Below are positions 12,603 to 23,400 of a DNA stretch of 64,000 nt, piece by piece. Origin of the DNA: Deuterostichococcus epilithicus (taxonomy: Eukaryota; Chlorophyta; Trebouxiophyceae; Prasiolales; Stichococcaceae); NCBI GenBank assembly GCA_033439295.1, contig JAVTLE010000023.1, forward strand, positions 2,888,530-2,952,529, given 5' to 3'. Numbering within the stretch: position 1 is the stretch's first letter; every line of letters begins with the position of its first letter. The notes under the pieces are model-generated. The model had not been told where the DNA came from, did no database searches, and worked only from the letters and a program-made list of their open reading frames with translations. The position numbers and the translations under genes are program-made.

Positions 12603-15600
12603 ATGGCGGAACAGACCCGGCCGCCCCTCGTGACAGAGAGCCTACTGCAGGAGCTGCTGCTGGCACTCCTCGGCTTCTTCGGTGACGTGTTCGTCGACGT
12701 TTGCGCCTCAGAGGACTGGGATCATGTGCCTGATCCCGCGGTGTGCACCATTCGGCTAGCGGAATACGTCAACTGGGTGGACCCGCCAGACAGGCAAGCT
12801 GCTGACGCTTTGATGAAATGCTTTGCGCATGCAACATTCTCTGCCTTGGGGAGCAACGACCATGTCCTCCCACTGCCTTTTACGGCCTGCAACATCTGAG
12901 CCGGTCCAGGCATGCCCAAGCGAGCGACAGGCTTGGATGATGGGGCTGCTCGCAGGATCGTGCTCGACGAGCTGGTGCAGCTGGGCTTCCACTTCAGGGC
13001 CGTCGAGGGATGGGTTGAGCGGGTGCAGGCGGCTGCGTCGGCGAGCGCCGGCGGCGTCAGCCCCAGTTGCATGGCGCTGGCGACGGGCCTCACAGGTCTT
13101 CTCCCTGATCTGTTGCCTGCCACTCGGTGATCACGCATGAGAAAAGCCAACTGAAAGGATCGTTGGCAGAAGCTCCAACTGTCAAACTCACGACGGTAAT
13201 GCACTGCCGTGTCGTGAAGGTCATGCGGAGTTTGAACAACGACTGTGATGCACATCATGAAGGTCGTGCAGAGTTCAAGTGATAGCCCCTGTAAGCCGTG
13301 GTCAAGGTGACTGCTGAAATCTGCGGCCGTGCCCACTGCCTGCAGAGCTGCTGGACGTCTTCCGGAGCGCGGTAATCGCGCTTCAGGGGCGCGCCGCCGC
13401 TTCAGCGTCGCCGCCCCCTCTCGCGGGGCTGCGCCACCAGCTTGCGGAGTGGCAGACGCTGCTGCCGCCGCTGCACGGGCTGCTGTTCGACCATGGCGGC
13501 GGCAGCGGCTCGGGCGCAGCACATCCAGCAGTTGCTGCGGGGCCTGCAATGAAAGCTCCCGCGGGAGGCGGCAGCGCCCTGGTGACGGCGGTGCGGGATG
13601 TGGCTGAGCGGTGCGGCGCCCCACCGCTGGCCGCGGCGCTGCGACGGTTGGTGTGGCACGTCGACCAAACGCTGTTCCGCCAGCTGTCCGCCTGGTATGT
13701 GTTTGGCGCCACACATGGCCTCAACATGCGGTGTGCTGTGCGGACTGGAGGATCAGGCAGACAGGCGGGCACGTGGTAGGGCGGGTCGCGTCGAATGCCC
13801 AGTGGGCTTGAGATGCTGCCGCAACACTTGCCGAACAGGAGGCTGCATGTTTGTGAACGGCAGCCAACGGCAGCCAACGGCATGGTCAGATGATGACTGC
13901 GCGGCTGCTGCAGGATGGTGTTTGGGCAGCTGCTGGACACGAGCGGCGACTTTTTCATTCAGCGGGCAGCCGGCTTTCAGGACACAGCTGACGCGGCGGC
14001 CGCTGGCGGCTTGGCGACGGAGGGCAAACAGGGCGCCAGGGCGGCAGAGTGGCACCGGGGCTTCGAGGTGTGCATGGTTTTGCCGGGAAATGGGCAGGGC
14101 TCTCGTCCTGTGAGGAGCGCTGTCGGTGTGCTCTCTGCCATGCGCCACAAGAGCGCCGGCCACCCCGACCTTGGCCGCCAGCCATCAATCATGAAACCCG
14201 TTAATTGATCGCCGTCACCTGTGCTGGCAGTAGCACTCGTGCACCAACAGGAGGAGGGAAAAGTTCGGATGAACATGGAGATGGACTTCATTCACAAAAG
14301 CAATTCGTTGCCCGTGCAGGTCCGGCTGGCAGCGCTGCCGCCGCAGATCCCGCCACAGACCGCGGACGCGGTGCTGTTCGTGGGCAAGGCGGCGCGTGTG
14401 CTGCGGGACCCCAGCATGGGCGGCGGCGGCGCCAGCCGGCCAGGGGCCGGCGGCGGCACAAGCGGCGGCCCCGGCGCGGCGTGGCGGCCGGAGGTGGATG
14501 GCCTGCAGACGGCGCTGCAGCTGCAGCGGCTGGCGTCACGGCCCGAGTTCGACGGCCTGGCCTTTCAGTCCGCTGTGGAGGCCAGCCGAAAGGAGGTGCC
14601 TTCCTGCCATTAAAACTTTTCCAGCGTGCGCAGCCAGCAGTTGGCCTTGCAGCATGCACACCTGCGACGCAGGTGAGCTGCCGGCTGAAGTGGTCGTCAT
14701 CGTCTGTGTAGCTCCTGTATGCTCCACCGGTCAACTAAGATGACGTGCCCTGACGCGCAGGCGGCGGCGGCGCTGTGGCGGCTGCTGGCGGGCGGCGCGC
14801 AGCTGCCGGCGCACCTGGCGGCGCTGCGGAAGTACTTCCTGCTGGGCGCCGGCGACTTCTGGCACACCTTCCTGCTGCAGGCGCGCGATTCTCTTGGTAT
14901 GCTGGCATTGCTGCATGCTTGGAGTCGACGCCAAGTCCTTGAGCCAGGTCACCACTCTGGTAGACCGAGGGACGTGCGGCCAAAGAGCTGTCAGGCAGCC
15001 AGCAATGGGGCACTAGCGCAGCATCGAGGTTACAATGGTTGCACAATGTCTGACGCAGACCAGTCACCGTGCATAAGCGATCTTAGCATGTGTCATCCTG
15101 TCTGTGTTCACCGTGTACCGTGTACTCACGAGGTGCTTCTTGCATTGGGCCTTGAAAATGCTCCCACCCCTGCGACCCTCCTGCAGGCAGCGCCGCTGCT
15201 GGCGCACCCGCCGCGGCCCGCGACGGCCGATGCTGACCTGGCAGCCGCAGCGGAGACCGCCGCAACAGCCGCGGCGGACGAGGACGACATCCTGCGGCGC
15301 CACTTCCGGGTCGTGCTGCGTGACGACCCAAAGGATGACACGGCAGCCGCAACGGTGCGGCAGCCTGAGACTGGACTGACTACAGTGGCTCAGCACGGCG
15401 GCAGCGTGCTGCAAGGTTCCTCCAGGCGGTTGCGTGCGCACTGTGTTGCGAGTCTTTGGCATGGCCTGGCCTCCGAATAAGCCATTTCATGCATGCGCAT
15501 GGGCCAGTGGCACATTCCGGCTTGTCATGAACATGCTGCGTTGCCTGCCCTGGTGCAGGCGGCCTGCAGCCCGGCAAAGGCCGGAGCCAGCCCCGCCAAA

Positions 15601-17811
15601 CCCGGCCGCCTGCTGGCGGTCACCCGGCTGGAGGTTTCCATCGGCGGTGACGGCGGTGGCACTGGCGGCGATGGTGGCAGCGACGGCCGAGAGGGCGCTG
15701 TCAACATCCGCCGCCTGTACATCCCCGCACTGGACGCCTGGGACGGTCTGACCCTGGAGTACACTCCGACCTGGCCGCTGCACCTGCTCCTCACCCCCGA
15801 GGTGGGCCGGAGCGCATTGCGGGACCCCCGCCTGCGTCTCGCTGACAGGCTTGCATGCTTCCGCGGCGTTTGACATCGGTGTGAGGTGTTGAATCGGCTG
15901 CCCGGCACGAGGCCGTGACGGCTGCATTGCAGCATGCTCTCCTGTCCCTGCTGCCGCGCCCACCTGTGGACACTCCGGTATCTCAAAATTTGCACTTGCG
16001 GCTCTAGAGCCGCGATCCTTCGAGCCGACCGCCGTGCAGGTGCTGGCCAAGTACGGCGCGCTGTTCCGGCTGCTGCTACGCCTGCGCCGCGTGGGCTGCA
16101 TGCTGGACTCCGCCTGGGCCGCCATGCGCGCCGTCGGCCGCCCCGAGCGGGGCTTCGCAGCCGNTGCNGCCGCCTGTCCAGGCGGCGACGCAGGGCCGGC
16201 GGCGCTGTCGCCGGGGCTGGCGCAGCTGCAGCGCGGCGCTGCGACGGCGCGCCGGCCGCTGTGGCAGCTGCGAGCGCAGATGGCGCACTTCGTCGACCAC
16301 TTCACCATGTACCTCCAGGTGGGCCTGCCGCACATGAGCTGCAATGTTCGACCCACTGTGTCCAGAAACGACTGCCCATGATGCGCCTGTGACCTGCGAA
16401 GTCTCGATACGGCCGTCTCACACTTGAACAACATCCTTTCCGATCCCTGGTGCACTACCACCATCGTGCGAGATACAGCTGCCATTCAAGCATCAAGGAC
16501 GATGCTCAATGCTACGTCAGTTTGATTTGAAGTTGCGTGCAAGTCCCCCTCGCAGGTGGACGTGATCGAGACGGGCTACAGCCGACTCGCGGCCGCCGTC
16601 GACGCCGCGACCGACTTTTCCTCGGCCGCCGCGGCGCACGAGGAGTTTGTGGACAGCGTCCTGGCGGCGGCTTTCCTGGACGTCCGCAACCTGCACGCGA
16701 CGCTGATGGCGCTGTTCAGCCTCTGCCGTCGCCTGTGCGCCCGCCTGCAGGTGGTGTCCATGCGAGTTTCGGTTGCAATGATGCTGATGCCAATGCTGAT
16801 GCCGCTGTTTAGCCTCTGCCGCCGCTTGCGCGCTCGCTGCATGTGGTCCCGCAGCACCAACTTTTCAAATCACAGCATGATGGAACACCGATGCAGCCGT
16901 CCAGGCCTGAACCACAGCCCGTGCGCCTGATCTGTCCTGAAAGAGTTGCTGTTGCAGGCTGTCCCGCCCTTGTTCTGAGAAGCTGCGCTCCTCGCGTCTG
17001 AGGCACTGGAGCATGCGCCACAAACATGCTTTGACCACCTAGCACCCTGTGGCTCAGCTACGAGCTGGTCTGCGGCTTTTAATGTGTGCCCAACACAACT
17101 GGCGTGCAGGAGAACGCGGCCGGCGACACGCTGGGGGAGGCGCTGGCGGATGCGCAGCTGCAGCGCGACTGCCGGCAGCGCCTCGCCGCCGTCGTCTCCG
17201 TCCTGCACGCCGACCACCTGCAGGTTGCCTGGAGACGCCTCCTTTCTGCTATCGATCCTCGCAACCTTTTTTTTCCACTTGTGTTCTCGCACTTCCACTC
17301 ATCTTCATCGCGCAAGCCTGTGCGCTTCACTGCGTCTCACCGCTGTCACATTCGGCTTGTTACGCCGACCAACCTGCAGGCCGCCAGCCGTGCTGCCTTG
17401 ACCTGCTGACTTGCAACCTTCTGCAAGCTGTGGCAGCTCGTGCGCTGCAGCGCACTCCTCCACGGGGACTGTTCCCCCACGGGATCTTGACAGCACCTGT
17501 GGCACGATGCTGTGGTAACCCCCGCATCCGCTGCGAGCACCTGCCCAGCCTCAGAGATGCTCGGTTGCAGGCTGCGCTGGCGGTGCTTCGTGGGTTGCAG
17601 TCGCAACCGCTTTTCTGCACAGGTGTGGCAAATGCGACGAGGGGTGATGACAATCAATTCCGGTATGCAATTCCTGAATGATCTCCTTGCTGCGCAGGCG
17701 CACGCCAGGGCGCCGCACCTGCGGCAGTTGCTCGCGGCTTTGGACTTCAACGGCTACTTTGCGGACGTTGCCGCAGGGCAGGATTCGCCCGCCGGCTACC
17801 GTTCCGTCTGA
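12603..17811 (+). CDS. GCP4: Gamma-tubulin complex component 4
   Basis: This is a Spc97/Spc98 family subunit of the gamma-tubulin ring complex that nucleates microtubules. The ATG at 12603 is followed by ESLLQELLLALLGFFGDVF, the typical GCP4 N-terminus. Downstream exons give LDELVQLGFHFRAV (about 12960), LVTAVRDVAERC then FRQLSAW|MVFGQLLDTSGDFFIQ joined in phase across an intron (13690/13917), and VRLAALPPQIPPQTADAVLF then VGKAARVL (about 14320). These are followed by LRKYFLLGAGDFWHTFLLQA (about 14825), LEYTPTWPLHLLLTPE (about 15750), RLRRVGCMLDSAW (about 16085) and MAHFVDHFTMYLQ (about 16280). The last exons carry ENAAGDTLGEALADAQLQ and LLAALDFNGYFADVA, with the stop at 17811. The order of blocks matches animal and plant GCP4 from end to end. 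Ns at 16164 and 16168 obscure two residues in a Gly/Ala loop. Confidence 0.9.
16701..16850 (+). repeat. Exon 3' end and a decayed copy in the following GCP4 intron
   Basis: About 58 bases at the end of one GCP4 exon, running into the donor (about 16701-16759), recur with a 93-base offset at about 16794-16850 inside the intron. Both copies read LFSLCRRL. The copy has substitutions and small deletions, and the donor CAG|GTGG has become CATGTGG. Confidence 0.75.
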
Positions 17812-17997
17812 GGAGCATATTCACACGCCCGACTGCAAACGCTGGCCAGGGACTCGCGACACCCTCAACACAGCAGAAGCGCAGGAAGGACCTCTGTTGC
17901 TTGTCAAACTCTGCGCAGGCGTCTCGAAGGTGCTTCCCGCTTGCTTTAACGGCTGGCATGCAGAGCTTTGCTGTACTCCCGCGGCATTTCGTTTCAG

Positions 17998-18462
17998 CCT
18001 CAGCGAAGCATGAGCAAAAATTAGGGGCTAAGCAATAAAGCTGAAATAGCGAGAGTCGGTGCGGCGGCACGCGGCGGAACGCTGTAGTACAGTCAAGCCG
18101 CCAGGCGGAGGGTCCAAGCTGGGTCGCTGTGTGCGCAAGGGGCTGGTATGACCATGAGCAATAGCCATGTTTGGGCAAAGGCAGCGGTGCTCGGCGGGGC
18201 GGTGGGAGATCCATAGTAACAACCTAACAAGCGCCTTCCCGCCTGAAGACCCGGGATAATCGACGAGCAAAGGTTTGAGGATGTAGTCTGGCAAATCCAC
18301 GTTTCAGACATCGAACTTGGCATGCGAGTTTAGCTCAGTTGGGAGAGCGTGCGACTGAAGTTCGCAAGGTCGCTGGTTCGATCCCGGCAACTCGCACATG
18401 AGGTCTTACTTTTACAGCTTTTCCCGGCATGACTTCCTCTAGGCTCAGCGAAGCATGCGCAA
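17998..18462 (+). repeat. Direct repeat pair flanking the tRNA-Phe segment
   Basis: CTCAGCGAAGCATG followed by a variable base and GCAA occurs at 17998-18017 and again at 18443-18462, with 18 of 20 bases the same. The repeats bracket about 430 bases that include the tRNA gene. They may mark an old duplication or insertion, or may be chance. Confidence 0.4.
18324..18396 (+). tRNA. trnF-GAA: tRNA-Phe (GAA)
   Basis: A 73-base cloverleaf can be folded by eye. The acceptor stem GCGAGTT/AACTCGC pairs perfectly and is followed by discriminator A. The D arm is GCTCAGTTGGGAGAGC. The anticodon stem TGCGA/TCGCA encloses loop CTGAAGT with anticodon GAA at 18357-18359. The T arm GCTGG-TTCGATC-CCGGC carries the B box. 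There is no intron and no encoded CCA, as expected for a eukaryotic nuclear gene. It lies between the 3' ends of GCP4 and MRM1. Confidence 0.95.
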
Positions 18463-19681
18463 TGAGTACATCATGCAGTTCATTGCAGTTTGCTACTAGT
18501 GTTATACACCCGGCGTTCGGCGCAGCGGCGAGAAAAATTCCGTTATACGCGAAAATTGGTTCCCTGTGCGTTACACACGTATTGGTCGTCGGGGCTCGCT
18601 CACTAGTCAGCTTTTTTGACGAAAGATGAAGCTGACGCTGCCCTGCGCGTCCCAGGGGCCATCTGGTGTATCAGCCGACCAACCGCGACTTCCTTTGAGT
18701 CTAGATAGAGCACAAGCAGCCTGGATCCTGCTGCTTCGCGCTTGACATGTGATCCAACGGCTTATTGCTGACATTTGCTCACAACTGATAAGCAGGAACT
18801 AGAGCAAGCTGCCGAACGGACTGTCATTGTCGATTGGAGGTCCCACCGATAAACTCCTCGGCGCTGCTGGCGAACACGGGCTACCATCATCCGGCATTGA
18901 TGTCCTGCACTTTGACGTTGATGTTGCTGGGCTATACATGCGCTCTATCTGAGTCTTTCGGGAATGGCACGGCTTGTACTCGTACGCCAGCCTCGTCAAG
19001 TGAGGGCTGTCCTGATGTGACCCGCACGTAAATGGCGGACAATGCTAACGCATGCATGGTTTGCAGTTCACCCCCACCTATTACGGCTGTTTCCTACAGA
19101 CTCTTCGTGCGCGTGCATATTGATTTCGACGATACGATCAGTGTCAGCGGTGAGCGGTCCAGCAACATCAGTGACACTTCGTCTGAGCCTTGCGTGCCAC
19201 ATTGTCTGCAGGCAGCTGATGATCTGCACGTACAGCGGTGAGCGGTCCAGCAACATCAGTGACACTTCGTCTGAGCCTTGCGTGCCACATTGTCTGCAGG
19301 CAGCTGATGATCTGCACGTAGGAAATGCACATTGAGACCATGCTCGTGACTATCAGAGGTAAATTGAATGACACTACCGCAGGCGCAGGGCGGTCAGCCG
19401 CACAGGCAAGCACCGCATATTAGCTCGTGCGTCACCCACAATTACAGCATCGGCATTGCCAGCGCTGGATGCGCACCGGAGTATGTGAGAAGGTGCGAAC
19501 AGGAAATTGCTAGAATTCATGTTACTGCGCCATACTCAAGAGTGTGAGAAGCACAACACGAAGAAGAAGAACTTTGTCAGCAGTCTGCTCCTCACATGAT
19601 CAACCATGTAACGTGCATGGGAACCTCAAAGCACAGCTGACGGCACATGTAAAAACAGCAATGTGTTGTGTGACCAATTGC
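18397..19681. other. Gap without recognised gene (tRNA to weak exons)
   Basis: Apart from the 88-bp duplication I see nothing identifiable. Composition is nearer to even GC than in the exons and open frames are short. Confidence 0.4.
19145..19320 (+). repeat. Perfect 88-bp tandem duplication
   Basis: Positions 19145-19232 and 19233-19320 are identical over 88 bases. The unit begins CAGCGGTGAGCGG and ends CTGCACGTA. It falls in a region with no recognised gene. Perfect identity implies recent origin or an assembly artefact. Confidence 0.95.
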
Positions 19682-20180
19682 AGGTTCCTGAGTGGGCGCA
19701 TCAATGGCAGCATCTTCTTCAGCCAGTTGCTGGACACCCCAGCATTTCAGACCTGCGAAGTCAACAAGACAAAGTCCATTCGTGCCATCACCAGTCACTT
19801 GCAATTGCCGCCCTGGTGCGCAGCGCTGTTTGATGACAGGTGAGCCTCCACTGTGCCACCGCTCAGCAGTTATGCGACACTGACGTCCACCGCCCGAGGT
19901 TTAACATGGACTGAAGTACGTAGTAGTTACGCAGCAAGCACAACCGCCGCTATGCAGACGAGATGGGCGCATTCTTCCAGCGTGTGGACGGCCGCACAGG
20001 CGTGACGCTGGCCAATACAGACCATGCGTGGCAAAGCATCCAGGCTCGCGGCTGTAACTGTGCGTGTAGCGCATATGGCCAGCATCAACACAAGGTTTTG
20101 CAAAGGGGGGGCGCGCAGTTGCCTCAGCAGGCAAAGGAGAAGTCACTCCAACAGCTGCACATGCTGAGAGCGGCATGCCG
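19682..20180 (+). other. Candidate exons of an unrecognised gene or gene remnant
   Basis: After a cag acceptor at about 19681, an open segment reads FLSGRINGSIFFSQLLD and LQLPPWCAALFDD, then meets a GACAG|GTGAG donor at about 19839. A second stretch after about 19955 reads DEMGAFFQRVDGRTGVTLAN. Both look protein-like in composition, but the frames do not join in phase with the obvious splice sites and I do not recognise a family. This may be a degraded gene, a transposon fragment or a poorly resolved real gene. Confidence 0.3.
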
Positions 20181-20353
20181 CCCCCTCCCAGCGAGGCAGA
20201 CTCGTCTGGTAAGAGTAGTGAATGACTGGATGTCCTTTACCAACATATATAGAAGGCACCGAGACGACGCTGCAATTGGACCAGAACCTTCAGATAGTTC
20301 CTGCTGTCGGCAGCCGTATGTCAAAGTGTTTGCCATCGGAGTGCTGTTGGCTT

Positions 20354-20358
20354 TTACA
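20354..20358 (-). terminator. TGTAA poly(A) signal for MRM1
   Basis: TGTAA on minus lies about 122 bases beyond the MRM1 stop codon, a suitable distance for the chlorophyte poly(A) signal. Confidence 0.45.
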
Positions 20359-20479
20359 GCTTGCTGAAACCTCGATGCTCGACGTCTGAACGTCTGCTGA
20401 TTGCCATCCAGCCGGGCGCCTTAGTCAACGCGTCTGCACTGAGGAAGAGGAGCGCCGTATCGGACTCAACGCTATCATC

Positions 20480-23400
20480 TCAGATTTCAGTGTCCAGCCC
20501 TGTCTTGTGCAGCAGCGCCGAACTGTCGACCGCTGCGGGAGCCGCCGGGTCGCCGGTCAGCGAGAGCGAGCCGCCGGCGCCGGCCACAGCGGCGCTGGCG
20601 CCGACCACAGCGGCGCTGACGCCGCCACCTCCTCCGGCGATTGATCCGCCGCTCTGTGCGGACGCAATCAGCTGGTGCAGCAGGATGCCGGTCGCCACGC
20701 TGACATTGAGGCTGTCGACGGCCCATCGCTCTGCGGCCGCGCCGCCAGCCGACACGGCATCGGGCCCGCCGGGGCCGGACGCAGCGGCAGCGTCGGCATT
20801 GGCGCCCGCCTCCCCAGCAATCGCCTCGAGCTTCCCGGCTGCATTCGCGGCGGTCGCGCTGCTGCCAGCGCTGGCGTCGGCGCCATTGCTGCTGGCGGAC
20901 CCAGCGCCGCCGCCAATGCGTATGAGCTGGCTGCAGGCGCGCCTGACGTTGGTACGCAGTCCTGCAGCAGCAACACGGGTACTGCTGAGGCAAGTGCCAC
21001 CTGACGACAGGCAACAAGGAGGCATCGGGGCATTGAAGTTGAACGCTGACGTACGCTGCACAGGAGCTGGTGCCAGCTGGCTCGACTTGCGCACAAGATA
21101 TATGCTTAGACGCCCCCAGAAAAGCAGGTTGGGAGACCGCCACAGACTAGGGGCACAGACACCTAAACATGCGCTGAGACAGCTGAGGCGCCTCACCTGC
21201 ACCCTCGCTTCCGACGACCAGCACGGCCGGCCGGTCGAGGTGGAAGTCGCGCACATCCACGGCGCCGCCCTCCGCTGCCGCGCCTGTGGATGGAGCCAGA
21301 GAGTGACTTCAGCAAATTTGGTCCAGTAAAATCTGCTGCTGCTTGGGCTTGGGCTTGGGCTTGGGCTTGATGTGGAAGGCATATTCGTGTACGTGTTCTG
21401 AGGGGTCTGACAGGTTGGACCAGACAAAATGCGCAGGCGCATAGCAGCCTCGCGAGAGGGCAGGGGTGATTGCGCCTCACCCAGGACGAGCCAGCCGTCG
21501 GCCTCGGCGGCCGCCAGCGTGCGGGGCAGGTTCTTCGCGGAGAACACCGTCATGATCTGCGAGCACGCAAGCGTCAAGCCATCGCCACGATGTGTGTCCC
21601 CACTGCTGCGCCTCACGAGCCGGAACCCTCAGGCATTGCGCACTCCTGCTGACCCATGAACTGCGTGCCAGTGGATGCGCGGTGCGAGTGGAAAGTCGCA
21701 GCATCAAAAGGTCTCAACACGCACCTCCAGCGCGCCCGCGGAGGCCTTGCTGACCACTGGGCTCAGCGGCGCGGCGTTGCGGGAGCAGGCCAGCACGCCA
21801 GCCGCGCCCAGGAAGTAGGCGCACCGCAGCGCCGCCCCAAAGTTCATCTGCGCAGCGGGCGGAGGGAGCTCTGCCACCATGCTCCGACACATTGCAGACT
21901 AGCAAAGGCATTGGCTTGCGGCACAGGCGTGCCGACTCCGCAGCATGGCCACGTTCAGCAGCGTGAAAAAAGCAGTCAGGGCCTGAGCCCTAGCTGACAG
22001 GGGCGCCGGGCTTTCCTCGCCTTGCACGGGTGCTGCTGCCTGCATGCTGCTGGCTAGCTCACCGGGTCCTGCACCTCGTCCAGGGCGAGCCAAACGGGCG
22101 GCGGCCCCGCCGGCAGCCCGACTGTCGGTGGCAGCACGTCCATTTCCGCCCACACCAGCGGCGAGCAGTCGAGCACCAGCCCCTGCGCGCAAGGCATCTT
22201 ACTGTGTGCACCTGCTGAGCAACTCAGCGCTTCCTGCGCTGCCTCACCAAAGCACCCTCTCTCATACCTGAACAACAGCAGTCACAGTAAACTCGTATTT
22301 GTCAGGCAGACGGCGTCCTAAAACAGCAGTTTGGAGTGTCGAACTTGAAGATTGAAGTTTGGAGATTGACGACAGCCTGCAATTGCGGACCTGGTGCGGC
22401 CGGTTGTCGGACAGCATGTTTAGGTCGTGCTTGCTGGCGTAGCTGACTGGCACGCCTGCCGCCTCCGCCGCCGCGACTGCCGCCGCAATCGGCCGCTGCT
22501 CCTTGCCCTCCTTGCCTGCCGGGTGTATGTGGCAAGTTCTTCATATATAGCGACATATCGAATATCGCCTATTGTGTTTTGCAGGCCGACAACCTCCCAC
22601 ATGGCCCAGCTTCAAGGCGCGCTGCATGCGGATGCAGCATGTGCCACACCGATGAGTGTGGAGACTCAGCACGAACATCGTTCAGGCGAGCTCAACGGCA
22701 GGGTGCCCACCTTCCTGGACGTACAGCGCATGCACCGTGCGGCGGCCGTTTGCGAGCGCCGACAGGACGGGCGCCAGACCGTACAAAGCATCGCCTGCAC
22801 ACACGTACTGTAAGGGTCAGCCATCGAGGTCGGCAAGCAAGGGGACTGACTCCTCCTGCACCAGACAGGACCTGTCAGCCCTTGGACGATCGGCATGATG
22901 CAATTGTGTCTCGGCGAATCACGCGGGGTCCCTGTTTGACAGCCTAGCGCTGTGCTGTGCTGTGTTGAGGGAGAGACCAGTGTTGAGGGCGAGGGCGAGT
23001 CAACTGTGTAGACAGAACACGAGACGATCCAGGGAAATGATTGCATCAGATGACCTGTCCAGGTGTCCTTGATGGATGCCAAGGGTCCGCGCTCGTCGGT
23101 GCCTTCTCCATTCCAAGGCTCACTGCTCTGCCTGCACAAGCAGCATAGGTCCAGACTCGAGAAGAGCCTCCCGGTATGCCATTCACAATCACCTGTGTAC
23201 AACAGCGAGCATAGAAAGGATGCAAAGAAGACAGGATGCTTGTCCTGCTCGCAGAGCGTCACCAACCTGCCCCAGCCGCCATCACCGCCGCCTCTGCCGG
23301 TACGCTCCCGCGCGCCACCCCAGCTGTCTCCGTCCCTCTGCCAGCCGTTGCGGATCGCTTGCTCCTCGCCGCCAAAGCCGCCCCTTCCAGAGCCGCCGCC

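Noticed and set aside
20361-21329. 322-codon open frame on plus over the MRM1 3' half
   Set aside because: It is the antisense shadow of Gly/Ala-rich MRM1 exons. The minus strand has the SpoU motifs and in-phase splicing.
21342-21369. Telomere-like hexamer array
   Set aside because: CTTGGG differs from TTTAGGG and TTAGGG types and sits inside an intron; it is a simple repeat.
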